From: Neoarius graeffei
Lineage: Eukaryota; Chordata; Actinopteri; Siluriformes; Ariidae
Direction of reading: 5' to 3'
Assembly: GCF_027579695.1 (NCBI RefSeq)
Contig: NC_083569.1
Coordinates: 70,797,649 to 70,861,648 of the forward strand
DNA length: 64,000 nt
In this document: positions 31,021-41,620 of the stretch, in pieces
Numbering within the stretch: position 1 is the first letter of the stretch
Layout of the letters: the number at the start of each line of letters is the position of its first letter
Made by a program: the position numbers and the translations under genes
The notes under the pieces: model-generated
What the model saw: the letters and a program-made list of their open reading frames with translations, nothing else
What the model was told of the DNA's origin: nothing
Databases searched by the model: none

Positions 31021-31710
31021 GGCCCTGTTTACATTATTTCGAATCAGCGGATTATCAGATTAACGTTTTTAAAACGATTCGCGTACACACAGCAACGCCA
31101 ATACACGGATACGCTAATCACGTGACTAATTAGACGGCACGTCACATGATCCCAGTGCATATCGGGCATGCGCAAGTCACTCACCACTTGCAAGTGGAAG
31201 GATGGCAAGCGAACACCTTCTCCAGCAGATAAACACACCTGGCTGTGATGTTCATGTTCTCACTGAGTTTAAGCGCCTGAAGGAGGTTGAAATGTGTAAA
31301 TAAACCTCAGTGCAGCTCAGCGCTTCCTCCTGCGCTCCAAATCACTCCGCCCTGAACAGCGAGTGCCCTCTGGAGGGTGCGCACTCCGGCCCTGCGCAGC
31401 TCACAGAGCGCGCGAGTGAAGCGCACGAGCAGTGATTCGGGACTGAGCCGCTGTGTGTGTGATCCCAACACCAGCGAATCAGGAAGGTGGATGTCACAGT
31501 GACGTTGTCCAATGACGACGCCAGCTAGAGCTCAGCACAGCGTATCCGCGTATTCTCAATCTTTACACAGCACCGGACCAGACACGAACTAGATTGAATA
31601 CGTGGACCCTGGCGGATTCCCGTTTCCCGGCGTTTCCCGGCGTTTTAATGTGAACGGACAGTGCATCCGCGAAGAAAACGAGACCGATACGGTCTAATGT
31701 AAACTTGGCC
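31021..31710. mobile_element. Harbinger-like MITE, TAA target
   Basis: Ends GGCCCTGTTTACATTATTTC and, reversed, GGCCAAGTTTACATTAGACC, each next to TAA (31018-31020 and 31711-31713). 690 bp; GC-rich interior (31310-31450) without a coding frame I recognise. A direct GTTTCCCGGC repeat lies near 31621-31643. Confidence 0.8.
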
Positions 31711-31713
31711 TAA

Positions 31714-32038
31714 ACTAGCTGTGTGCAGTTTCATAGTGAACACCTACTTAGGGTTGGATTTTTCATACATTTTTAAAACTTTTTTTTTAAGGTTATAAGT
31801 AATAAAATTTATGAGTGGGAAAATTTCAACCTCTGGTCACCTGATTGACGTTTAAACCATGCTGAACTTTGTGACTTTAGCTTCTTTAGCCAGTGGCTCT
31901 CCGTTGTGCATTTTGGTTACGCAAAAGGTTATTATGGCCTTTGCTTTTCCTCACCATTGCTGCTTCTGATTCGACTCCACCAACACCTATGGCTGCGCAT
32001 TGGGTTAATTTACTTTTCTCCAGAAATGTATTATTAAT
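31714..32038. other. No gene seen
   Basis: AT-rich; nothing recognised. Confidence 0.3.
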
Positions 32039-32213
32039 TACAGTGTCTTCCACAATTATTGGCACCCCTTGTAAAGATCAGTAAAAAGAGTTAGAAGAAA
32101 TCCATCCTTTGGTGAAGTCGCTTCATCTCGTGCTGAAAAAAATGAGGAAAAATCCAACCTTAAATTTTCAACTTTATTCAGAGAAAAACAAATCCCTCAT
32201 CAAGAAATGATAA

Positions 32214-32606
32214 TGTGGCAGTGGGGGCGTGGGCAAGCGTCGGTCTGTGACCGGAGGGTGGAGTCAGGGAAGGTAAGTGGCAGAATCACTACAGCTGAGG
32301 TGAATTAACCTGTTTGTGTCTTCCCAGCAACCACGCCCTATATAAGGAGAGAGAGAGCAGAGGAAGGGAGCTCTCCCGAACCAGATGACTGATGTGTGTG
32401 TATATGCGTGTGGCTGGGAGAGTGTATGTTTGCGACTGTAAAGTGCAAATAAAAAGAGTTTTTGGAACTCAGTTCTGGTCTGCCGTACTTCTGTGCTCCA
32501 CCCACCCGCTCTGACCTCTACAGTGGTGTAGTGATTCTGCCACTTACCTTCCCTGACTCCACCCTCCGGTCACAGACTGACGCTTGACCACGCCCCCACT
32601 GCCACA
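32214..32606 (+). mobile_element. Solo-LTR-like element with long inverted ends, copy 1
   Basis: Starts TGTGGCAGTGGGGGCGTGGG and ends with CCACGCCCCCACTGCCACA; about 75 bp at each end are inverted repeats of each other. A 5-bp duplication GATAA lies at 32209-32213 and 32607-32611. Inside are a TATA-like CCTATATAAGGAG (32337) and AATAAAAAGAG (32448). TG...CA ends, a 5-bp duplication, a TATA box and a polyadenylation signal are LTR features, but such long inverted ends are unusual for an LTR. Confidence 0.65.
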
Positions 32607-32915
32607 GATAATTTTCAACAAAAACACGTGTCACTATTATTGGCACCCCTGCATTTAATACTCTGTACAAACTCCCCTTTGCCAATAAAACAGCACTTTT
32701 TCTCCTGTAACGTTTTATAAAATTGGAGATACACTACCGTTCAAAAGTTTGGGGTCACTTTGAAATGTCCTTATTTTTGAAAGAAAAGCACTGTTCTTTT
32801 CAATGAAGATCACTTTAAACTAATCAGAAATCCACTCTATACATTGCTAATGTGGTAAATGACTATTCTAGCTGCAAATGTCTGGTTTTTGGTGCAATAT
32901 CTCCATAGGTGTATA

Positions 32916-33935
32916 GACCCCTTTCACTGACGTCACCCGAAACCGGAAGTAAACAGACCCTGCGCCATTTTGGAAGACCAACAATCTCGTGATTAGGGGG
33001 AAATAACAGCAGCAGTATGTGAACTCACGAGAATAAAGTGGAGTGGCAAACGACTTAAACAAACAAATCTGAGCTGTTTTATTTATGATTTATTGGCCCA
33101 ACAGTAGACTTGAAAGAAACCTGTGTGAGACTTGGCAAAAAACTGTGGATATAATGGATAAGTCTGTGCATGATCTGCGGACACTTTGAGGTAAGCAAAC
33201 GCAAGAAATTCAGATTTAAAACATACTAAATTGGCCCCAAGTTGATAACTGTATGAGGAGCAAGCCTCCCAGACTATTACAATTTAATAATAATAATTTA
33301 GGATGGTTTGGGGCTTGCTCGCTGCTGCCAGGTTGGTTGTTGAGTAGCCTGACTTTTTTTTTTCTTGCTTGTGGTATCATTGTTGACACGAGGTTGTTTT
33401 TTGAACATGCCAATGCGGACACGATTTCCCCTGATGAGTTATGACTTCAGACGCGATGCGTGTGTGGAGGTGTGGAGTCCGCGTGATATGTGCGTAAGAT
33501 AGGCTTCTCATGTGTTTGGAGATCCGCACTCCGAGAAAAGCGCAAGCGCCCCAAGGGGATAAAAGGGGACACCCCCCCCCGAAAATATCGGCATAGTTCG
33601 AACACTGAGTGTAGGCACTGGGTGTAAACAACAAATAGTTTACAATGTCTGGGTAGCAAACAGATGGCAGAATTGGTGTCCGGTCCTCCTTATGTTTCCA
33701 TTCTCCCTTGCCCCGAGTCTTATCATATGGGTCAAACCCATCAATCACAGCCATTTTCTCCACATACCGTGCCCTTTCTGCAACTGGTAATGTACTCGCA
33801 TAACCAGAATTATCATCCATCGTGTCACTTTACTCTCGCTCGTACTTTGTTTTATATTGTGAGTGCATGTACTTGGTCTTCCAATATGGCGCCTAACAAA
33901 ATCTCGCGGCGCGGTGACGTCATGTGAAAGGGGTC
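32916..33935. mobile_element. TATA-flanked DNA element, family TATAGACCC, copy 1
   Basis: Inverted ends GACCCCTTTCACTGACGTCA and, reversed, GACCCCTTTCACATGACGTC, with TATA at 32912-32915 and 33936-33939. The undisturbed site in the related MITE at 41073-41600 (reverse of CTCTATACACC) has a single TATA, so the insertion duplicated it. It carries the minus-strand coding fragment at 33590-33820. Superfamily is undetermined. Confidence 0.88.
33590..33820 (-). pseudogene. N-terminal fragment of a SWIM/YqaJ-type multi-copy protein (tentative)
   Basis: The frame from ATG 33820 reads MDDNSGYASTLPVAERARYV, then EKMAVIDGFDPYD and, after a short charged link, LPSVCYPDIVNYLLFTPSAYT. The order (R-Y-x-x-K-x-x-x-I-x-G-x-DPY ... 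LP-x-V-x-Y-x-DI-x-NYL-x-x-TPS-x-YT) matches by memory the segment preceding the SWIM zinc finger in multi-copy fish and cnidarian proteins that also contain a YqaJ-type nuclease domain. Neither the SWIM finger nor the nuclease is present. The frame continues open to 33377 but the later residues look non-coding. Confidence 0.48.
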
Positions 33936-34930
33936 TATAGAGGCCCATTTCCAGCAACTCTCACTCCAGTGTTCTAATGGTACAATGTGTTTGTTCATTG
34001 CCTCAGAAGGCTAATGGATGATTAGAAAACCCTTGTACAATCATGTTAGCACAGCTGAAAACAGTTGAGCTCTTTAGAGAAGCTATAAAACTGACCTTCC
34101 TTTGAGCAGATTGAGTTTCTGGAGCATCACATTTGTGGGGTCGATTAAATGCTCAAAATGGCCAGAAAAATGTCTTGACTATATTTTCTATTCATTTTAC
34201 AACTTATGGTGGTAAATAAAAGTGTGACTTTTCATGGAAAACACAAAATTGTCTGGGTGACCCCAAACTTTTGAACGGTAGTGTACAGAGCAGGGCATCT
34301 GAGACCGTTCCTCTTTACATAATCTCTCCAGATCACCCAGGGTCCTCGGCCCTCTCTTGTGCTCTCTCCTCTTCAGCTCAGCCCACGGGTTTTCAGCGGG
34401 GTTCAGGTCAGGGGACTGAGATGGCCAGGGCAGAAGCTTGATTCTGTGGTCAGCGAACTAATTTTGTGTTGATTTGGAGATATGCTTCGGATCATTGTCC
34501 TGTTGGAAGACCCAGTGACAACCCAGTTTTAGTTTCCTGCCAGGGCAACCAGATTTTGATTTAAAATGTCCTGGTATTTCATGGAGTCCATGATGCAAAC
34601 CCACGTCAAGTGTTTATTGCAAAAAGCTCCATCTGTGTTACATCAGACCGTAGAGCATGGTAGCATTTCGCAAACTTCAGGCGCTTATGTTTGTGGTTAA
34701 CTGACAGAAAAGGCTATTTTTCTGGCATAACTTCCAAATAATCTGTTGATATGCAGGTGGCGTGTGATGGAGGTTTTGGAGACTTGGAAGCCCCAAGATT
34801 TAACTTTTTCATATAATTCACCAACAGTGATCCTTAGGGATTTTTTTTTTTGCCTCTTTTACCATCATCCTCATTGTACGTGGGGGCAAAATAAAGTTAC
34901 ATCCTCTTCCAGGCAGGTTTTAAGCTAAAT

Positions 34931-35160
34931 ACTTGAGGTTGGCTGTTGTGCCCCAAAGAGAGAGAGATATATGGCCAAAAAAATTCTCGACATCAGATCA
35001 TCACTGGCTTTCTTTGGTGCTTAAATTGTGGAAATCAACATTTATTTTTATTTCTGGTTTGCAATACATAGGTTACAGTTAAATGTGTATACACTGACAT
35101 ATGAATCTTTCACACGCAGAAACTTTGATAAATATGTTCAATAGTCTTCTTTGCATCACT
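34931..35160. other. No feature seen
   Basis: A short GAGAGAGAGATATAT run at about 34960; otherwise nothing. Confidence 0.3.
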
Positions 35161-35299
35161 AGTATAACCAGGGTGCGATTTGTGAAAAAAACAGAAGGGG
35201 GGGATGTTTTTTTTTTTTTTTAATCATGAAACGTCACAAAACTAAGGTAACAATAGGCTAACAGCTCAATAACATCCGATGATATCAAATGAATAACAC

Positions 35300-35595
35300 T
35301 GTGGCAGTGGGGGCGTGGTCAAGCATCGGTCTGTGACAGGAGGGCGGAGTCAGGGAAGGTAAGTGGCAGAATCACTACACCTGTCGTTAATTATTGTGTT
35401 TGTGTGTCTTCCCAGTGACCGCGCCCTATTTAAGGAGCGAGAGCAGCGGGAGCTCTCTCCACAACTAGACGACTGATTTGTGTGCGAGTGCAGATAGAAG
35501 CTGAAAAGCTGAATAAAAGCGAGTTGTGTGAAATCAGTTCTGTCCTGCCGTCCTTCTGTCACAGACCGATGCTTGACCACGCCCCCGCTGCCACA
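35300..35595 (+). mobile_element. Solo-LTR-like element with long inverted ends, copy 2
   Basis: Starts TGTGGCAGTGGGGGCGTGGT and ends ACCACGCCCCCGCTGCCACA, with duplication AACAC at 35295-35299 and 35596-35600. Shares with copy 1 (32214-32606) the segment AGTCAGGGAAGGTAAGTGGC, a TATA-like CCTATTTAAGGAG and an AATAAAAGCGAG signal. The right-hand inverted arm is shorter than in copy 1. Confidence 0.72.
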
Positions 35596-35752
35596 AACAC
35601 TAAATGAAAACGAACACTAAACCAGAGATAGTAAATTCATCTTCCTATCTCTCTGACTAAATACACGAACACACAACAAAGTTCGCATTGCTTGTCGCGT
35701 TGCTGTGATGTTTCTCTCCCTCCGGATTAAATGGACAGTGACTCGAAAATCA

Positions 35753-35990
35753 CTAAAATACATGAATACTAAATGAACAGTTTGCTCTCATGGCGCAGTT
35801 CATGTGGCCTTTTCTGCTTTCCCGTCGGTGCGCTATCCGCCGCGTTTCGCCCTTCTTTAATCCACATTTCTGCGAATTTCTCAGCAGGGAAGGAACGCAC
35901 GTCTGGCCCATTGACAGCGAGGAAAAGAAGGCTGTCAGTGTGGATACATTCATTCTATTGCGCTCATCAGTAAGGATGTGATTCATGGCG
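35753..35990 (-). pseudogene. hAT transposase C-terminal fragment, frameshifted
   Basis: The minus strand reads MNHILTDERNRMNVSTLTAF, the conserved C-terminal dimerisation region of ZNF862/KIAA1586-type hAT proteins (pattern GFSxMNxIxTxxRNRLxxxxL). After a one-base shift another frame continues with AVNGPDV. The break shows the gene is dead. Confidence 0.62.
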
Positions 35991-36378
35991 CTAAATCCAC
36001 GTTCACACTCTGGATATTGTTATTATCTACAATGTATCTATTTGCTGGGGACGTTCGTGAACATCAAAGCTGCCACTTCAGGTCATTTTGAAAGTGAGTG
36101 CAATGTAGACCATAGAAAACTGTGTCACAACATGCCTGTCATGTCAACTTTTTTTTTGGTTTGTTTGTTTTATTGACGGGGTTGTCCCCGAGGATTTTTT
36201 TTCAGCAGAGATAAAAACCAGAGGGGGGGATGATCCCCACCATCCCCCCCAGCAAATCGCACCCAGAGTATAACACATTCTCCTGTATCTGTTGTGCAAG
36301 CCTGTTATTCCCAGAGAGCTTATGACGTGGTGCACATACTATTGTTTGTTCTACTCTAGTTAGCAGTATAGATAGATA

Positions 36379-36552
36379 GTAATCTAATATACCATGCACT
36401 GAGAGGCTCTGGCTGAAATTCTGGATTCTCTCCGGTGACTGGCATTATGCTATTTTCTTTGGGGCTGCATCCCTCAGAAGATGGTACTATACCAGTCACC
36501 GAAGAGAATCCATAATTACTGGTTTCTCAGTGCATGGTATATTAGATTTTAT
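36379..36552. repeat. Imperfect hairpin / palindromic MITE
   Basis: TAATCTAATATACCATGCACTGAGA (36379) pairs with the reversed sequence at about 36527-36552, and GGATTCTCTCCGGTGACTGG pairs with CCAGTCACCGAAGAGAATCC. The loop is about 55 bp. Confidence 0.8.
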
Positions 36553-36802
36553 ATCCCTCATCAAAAAATTCCAAACAAAGTCTTAACTACAAAGAATTAG
36601 AAATAAATCTGGGGAAAAAATACTGGAGGCAGCCATCTTTTTTTTTTTTGTTCATGTCAGGGCAACCTTCGACCTGTCCATCGTGCCTTCGGTTGCCTCA
36701 CCAGGTGTGATCATGATGCGTAGATCTCCACACACAGAAATGCTGACGGAGCCACAGCTGTAACTCGAGTCAGCCGTATAGCTTGAAATTGTGACATCAG
36801 TT

Positions 36803-36827
36803 CATGGTATATCCAGGATATACCATG
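36803..36827. repeat. Perfect 12-bp inverted repeat with 1-nt loop
   Basis: CATGGTATATCC-A-GGATATACCATG. It shares the GGTATAT motif with the hairpins at 36379 and 56091. Confidence 0.9.
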
Positions 36828-36891
36828 ACTGACTCACACCATATCCATTTTTTTTTATTTTTGTCATCATGAGATACACTGGGTATCTCAT

Positions 36892-37230
36892 GAGGGCGGC
36901 ATGGTGGTGTAGTGGTTGGCGCTGTTGCCTCACAGCAAGAAGGTTCTGGGTTTGAGTCCAGTGGCTGACGGGGGGGGGCTTTCTGTGTGGAGTTTGCATG
37001 TTCTCCCCATGTCTGTGTGGGTTTCCCCCACCGTCCAAAGACATGCAGTTAGGTTAACATAGGGTGGCCTTGGGCTGAGGTGCCCTTGAGCAAGGTACCT
37101 AACCCCTAACTGCTCCCCGGGCGCTGTTAGCATGGCTGCCCACTGCTCTGGGTGTGTGTGCGCGTGTGTTCACTGCTTCAGATGGGTTAAATGTAAAGGA
37201 TGAATTTGAGTGTGACAAATAAAGGCTTCT
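36892..37230 (+). repeat. SINE type 2, full length
   Basis: The tRNA-like head and the body to CCAAAGACATGCAGTTAGGTTAAC are the same as type 1. The tail then switches to GGGCTGAGGTGCCCTTGAGC, CTGCCCACTGCTCTGGGTGT and ends CAAATAAAGGCTTCTTCTTC. Confidence 0.92.
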
Positions 37231-38690
37231 TCTTCATTGCTTAATCAGTGATGGAACTGTTTTATGTCACGTGAGCCATCCTTGGCCAATCCCTACATGG
37301 GAATTTTTTGATGAGGTTATAGATAGAGCAATAGATATGACAGTTTAAACTGTGCAGTTTCCAAAGCAGGAATTTGAAAATAATGTTGACGTGAAAGAGG
37401 AAAAGCTGTATGTATGCTGCTTGGTGAAAAAGTACTGTAGCTTGTTACCGGAAAACCTACATTTACGTTTTTTCAAAATGGCTTGACTCCCGCCATACTA
37501 CTAATAATGTAGTGGCATCGCTACTTGTAGCTGATTACTCCCAAACACTTGTACAGGCATTGGGTTATTGGAAAAATGCTGAATTTGTTTTTCACACCAA
37601 ATGCTCTGATTGACTGGACATGGCCTTTCTGGCCAAAGCACTGAAGCAAACCAGAGCAACCAAGCTTAATTACAGTTACCTGCAGTAATAGTGGATTTTT
37701 TTTCTTTTCTTTTTTCCCTTTTTCCTGCCTCTCTTGATTCCTCCTCTTCACTCACTATTCACGCTCGTGTTATTCCCCACTCACTCAGTCCCCCTTTTTC
37801 TCCTTGGCCTTCCTCAAGTGTTTACCTCGTCCCCTACACATATCCTGTTTATGGTGAGAACAGATATACACACTACATAACTCGTATTACACAATACACA
37901 CGTGTCCCAAAGATGTGGTATGGCTTTCCCCAAGAATTAAGCATGAAAGCGTTAGGTCTGGTATATACAAACATGACCTCTGCTGGCTTTGCTCTTCTTC
38001 GGAGGGGCTTTCATGCCTTCCAGAAGCTTAGACTTTCTTTTAATGATCGCCATGACTGATACTGCATTGGACTTGACTCAGAAGTGGGAACTTGCAGGGA
38101 TTGCACGTCTTTTTGACTTCATTTTAGCTATAAAATGGGAAAACAATGGGCACCTCTATGAAAAATTGGCTCTTATTACTAACAAGCAAAGCAACTAACA
38201 TCTGTGATGTGAATGATCATGTACAGTACATGATGGACCTTCTCAAAACTCTAAGGTCACGGTTATCGATATTAACCAGATAATGTGTCTGTCTCTTGCT
38301 TGAACAAATAGCAAATACTTCTATACTACTATATCGCATTTAAAAAGAGAGAAATAGTACTTTATGACGTAAATATCAACACTAATATGATGCATTTTGC
38401 TGAACTTGACGTCGAGGGCAATTTCTCAGCTTTCGGTGAAGAAATTTCAAATTGAGGATCCTTTTTCTTTTGTTCCTAGTTGAAGTTGAAAATACATGTG
38501 ATGAAACTGAGGGTGGTCCAAACTGCTGCTTTATTTCCCCCTGATGAAAGGTTAAGCAAATATTGTGATACAAAATTGTAATATCAATACAAACGTGCCT
38601 GTTTGTCTTTCTAGGCAATTAAAATATGCAAAAGCCCAAAGGCTGTCTGAAGTATTGCTGTATGTTACTGTGAGTGAATTGCTTGTGGTA
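37231..38690. other. No gene seen
   Basis: GGAATTTTTTGATGAGG at about 37301 is the inverse of CCTCATCAAAAAATTCC at 36556, so an older element may extend around the type 2 SINE. The rest has no recognised coding frame or repeat. Confidence 0.4.
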
Positions 38691-38699
38691 CATCTCGTA

Positions 38700-39448
38700 G
38701 ATGCTTTGTAGCTTTCTGGCAGAGGTCGTTTGTGAGGCCCTCAGAAGCAATATGTCGTGGCTGTCTGTCTGGTGCAGCTCATCCTCGAGGCCCTCTGAAG
38801 CAGTGCATTGTGGCTCTCTGGTGCAGCTTGTTTGTGAGGCCCTCTAAAACGGTACGTTGTGCGCAGCTTGTTCATGAGACCCTCTGAAACAGTACATTGT
38901 GTCTGTCTGGTGCAGCTCTTTTGTGAGGCCCTCAAAAACAGTCCATTGTGGCTTTCTGGTGCAGCTCGTTTGTGAGGCCCTCTGAAACAGTGCATTGTGG
39001 CTCTCTATTGCAGCTCCTTTGGGAGACCCTCAAAAACAGTCCATTGTGGCTCTCTGGTGCAGCTTGTTTGTGAGGCCCTCTGAAACAGTACATTATGGCT
39101 CTCTGGTGCACCTTATCCATAAAGCTTTCTGAAACAGTACTTTTATAGTTCTATGGTGCAGCTTGTTCACGAGCCCATCTGTAACAACACTACATTTACC
39201 CCTTTTCCACCAAATCAGTTCCAGGGCTGGTTCGGGGCTGGTGCTGGTTCACAACTCGTTCAACTTGCGAGCCAGCTGAGAACCAGCTTGCTTTTCCATC
39301 GCTCGCGGTGCTAAGAGAAGACACGTCATTACGTCGCTGTATACGTCAGTTACGTCGTTGTATACGTCATTACGTCGCTGTATACGTCAGTTACGTCGCT
39401 ACGTTTGCATAAACCTTGGTGCGAATATCGAAGCAAAAACAACGCGGA

Positions 39449-39480
<32 letters not shown>

Positions 39481-40015
39481 CAACAATAATAATGGATGAC
39501 TTCGCGTTTGTACAGCTGCTGCTTCTTGTCGCTTAAAAATGGCGATCTTTCGCCGTCTTGTTATTGTTGTCGGTCTTAACAACTCCGCCCCCCCGCTGAC
39601 GTAAGCGGTTCTTTCCTCTGGCCCAGCAGAGAGTTGGTGCTAGCCTGGAACCGGTTTTTCTGGCCCCAGAGCCAGTTCTTTATCAGTGGAAACAGAAAAC
39701 CCGGTTCCAAACTAAGCACTGGCCCCGAACCAGCCCTGGAACTGCTTTGGTGGAAAAGGGGCAATTGTGGCTCTCTGGTGCAGCTCATCCTTGAGGCCAT
39801 CTGAAGTCGTGCTCAACTTGTCTGTAGTGCATTTTGGCATTCAATCGCACATATCTGAGACAGTACTTTATGGCTCAAAGATGCAGTGCTTTGTAGCTGT
39901 CCGGGTCAGCTCATCTGATCTGGCCCTTGAATGCAGCAATTTGTTCCTTGGACCCTTCTGAAATAGCGCTTTATCTTCATTTGATGCACTCTGTCCAAGA
40001 GACTCTTAAACAGTG
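38700..40015. repeat. 49-bp minisatellite, split by a MITE
   Basis: Units of GAGGCCCTCTGAAACAGT and ATTGTGGCTCTCTGGTGCAG recur with starts at 38734, 38787, 38836, 38876, 38925, 38974, 39023, 39072, 39121 and 39171, mostly 49 bp apart. The array resumes after the MITE at 39764 and decays by about 40015. Minus-strand frames across it are repeat artefacts. Confidence 0.9.
39197..39763. mobile_element. Harbinger-like MITE inserted in the minisatellite
   Basis: Ends TACCCCTTTTCCACCAAA and, reversed, TGCCCCTTTTCCACCAAA, with ATT on both sides (39194-39196 and 39764-39766). Neighbouring minisatellite units show the empty site ACATTGTGGC. Subterminal repeats CCAGGGCTGGTTCGGGGC and CCAGCCTGGAACC-type motifs occur at both ends. 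A 14-codon frame MDDFAFVQLLLLVA (39492-39536) resembles the start of the micro-ORF in the 17957 and 54894 elements. Confidence 0.88.
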
Positions 40016-40019
40016 CTCT

Positions 40020-40920
40020 GGCCAGTGTTGACTCTTGCTTGTGTGTTAATGAATGTCTCACCACATACAGAATCATGCTAGTGGATACTTGACACCGAGG
40101 TGAGAGAGCAAGGGATTAAAGGGCAGTGTTACAACCAAATGACACTTTGTCAATCTCAGCTTCCCACAATTCACATATGGGTGCGTTTGACCTTCGCACC
40201 CTGCCTCCAGGCTTTCCTCTCTCCCTCCATTAAGATTGTTGGGTTGTTCCTGAGGGAGACCTGGCACTGTTTTGTATGGGTGTGTGTTTGTTTTACGCTG
40301 CTGGAACGTGCAGGGTGGCTGCAGTAAATAATCTGGTTTATTTAATAGCTGCTCAAAGGTTTTCCTATCTCCATCTGTCTTCTGTATTGCTCTGGTTTTT
40401 TTTATTTTATTTCCTCTGTCTCCATTTTACTTCTGCCTCTACTAGGCACGCTAATGTATCGCTGTCTTTTTTTTTTTTCTGCTAATGAGTCTAAAGGTAA
40501 ATTATGGGCATACTCTTGGGGTAGGCTATTACACATGGTCAATAGACAAACCTCAACACAGCGGGAAACTAAACACACAATAATAAATGGCTTGTTTACC
40601 TTCCTGCTTTGTCTCAACATGCCCAAGAATTATACACTATGACTCTAGCAACTCCACTCCTGGCTATGGCTAAGGCTGTGGCGTTATAGTTTCTTATTCA
40701 GTGCATCTCATGTCAATAAATTATTGTTGGTAATTGCGACCAAACTCTTTTCCCTTGTCTCACAAGTTATCCGATATTGTTGTGATTTGTTCCGTCTGCT
40801 GCTGACGTTACGCCACAGTGCTCCCTACTGTCTATACTGATTCCTGGTTTTGCATCTTGTGTATATGGAGCAGTAATTCTTGAGGATGTTTGCGGCCAGT
40901 ACTCTGACCACAAGAGACCC
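40020..40920. other. No gene seen
   Basis: Plain sequence; no repeat or coding frame recognised. Confidence 0.3.
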
Positions 40921-40927
40921 AACCTAT

Positions 40928-41070
40928 ACTGCTGCCATCTTTATCTCTTCATCGCTGTGTTTTTGTCAGCGTTCTAATTCTTGGCAGCCATCATGCATGT
41001 GTATACGGCTGAAGTGAAGGATGAACACTTTCAAAAACACGGCGATGAAGAGATAAAGATGGCTTCAGTA
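40928..41070. mobile_element. Short palindromic MITE (~143 bp)
   Basis: TACTGCTGCCATCTTTATCT with CTTCATCGCTGTGTTTTT on the left pairs with the reversed right end (TACTGAAGCCATCTTTATCT, CTTCATCGCCGTGTTTTT). It lies between TA dinucleotides and directly abuts the Tc1-type MITE at 41073. Confidence 0.75.
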
Positions 41071-41072
41071 TA

Positions 41073-41600
41073 CATTACCGTTCAAAAGTTTGGGGTCACC
41101 CAGACAATTTTGTGTTTTCCATGAAAAGTCACACTTTTATTTCCCACCATAAGTTGTAAAATGAATAGAAAATACAGTCAAGCCATTTTTCTGGCCATTT
41201 TGAGCATTTAATCGACCCCACAAATGTGATGCTCCAGAAACTCAATCTGCTCAAAGGAAGGTCAGTTTTATAGCTTCTCTAAAGAGCTCAACTGTTTTCA
41301 GCTGTGCTAACATGATTGTACAAGGCTTTTCTAATCATCCATTAGCCTTCTGAGGCAATGAGCAAACACATTGTACCATTAGAACACTGGAGTGAGAGTT
41401 GCTGGAAATGGGCCTCTATACACCTATGGAGATATTGCACCAAAAACCACACATTTGCAGCTAGAATAGTCATTTACCACATTAGCAATGTATAGAGTGG
41501 ATTTCTGATTAGTTTAAAGTGATCTTCATTGAAAAGAACAGTGCTTTTCTTTCAAAAATAAGGACATTTCAAAGTGACCCCAAACTTTTGAACGGTAGTG
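41073..41600. mobile_element. Tc1-type MITE, copy 2, intact
   Basis: Ends CATTACCGTTCAAAAGTTTG and, reversed, CACTACCGTTCAAAAGTTTG, beside TA (41071-41072 and 41601-41602). It is the inverted, uninterrupted version of the copy at 32732-34283. No coding frame. Confidence 0.93.
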
Positions 41601-41620
41601 TAGGTTGGGTATATGCATTA

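Larger units (their letters stand above)
32732..34283. mobile_element. Tc1-type MITE, copy 1 (contains a nested element)
   Basis: Ends CACTACCGTTCAAAAGTTTG on both sides in inverted orientation, each beside TA (32730-32731, 34284-34285). Without the 32916-33935 insert the ~530-bp sequence matches the intact inverted copy at 41073-41600. Confidence 0.93.
32041..34930 (-). mobile_element. Tc1-like element, 5' part lost, host of a nested stack
   Basis: The right end of the element (read on plus) is CAGTGTCTTCCACAATTATT after a TA at 32039-32040. On the minus strand 34330-34560 reads Tc1 transposase remnants: a Gln-Asp-Asn-Asp-Pro-Lys-type motif region, then [19 protein letters not shown]. Stops are present. 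The element is cut into pieces by insertions at 32214-32606 and 32732-34283. The distal inverted end is not found; homology fades near 34930. Confidence 0.75.
35169..36266 (-). mobile_element. hAT element with transposase remnant
   Basis: Ends CAGGGTGCGATTTG (left) and, reversed, CTGGGTGCGATTTG (right), with a perfect 8-bp duplication AGTATAAC at 35161-35168 and 36267-36274. Contains a nested LTR-like element (35300-35595) and a minus-strand transposase C-terminal piece (35753-35990). GGGGGGATG-type motifs occur near both ends. Confidence 0.93.

Noticed and set aside
33664..33927. 87-codon plus frame
   Set aside because: Antisense of the SWIM/YqaJ-like fragment and element end.
38700..39180. 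CRISPR-like array
   Set aside because: The 49-bp units repeat throughout without unique spacers; it is a eukaryotic minisatellite.
39391..39582. Leu-rich 63-codon frame
   Set aside because: Caused by the AGCAGCAACAACAA simple repeat inside the MITE.
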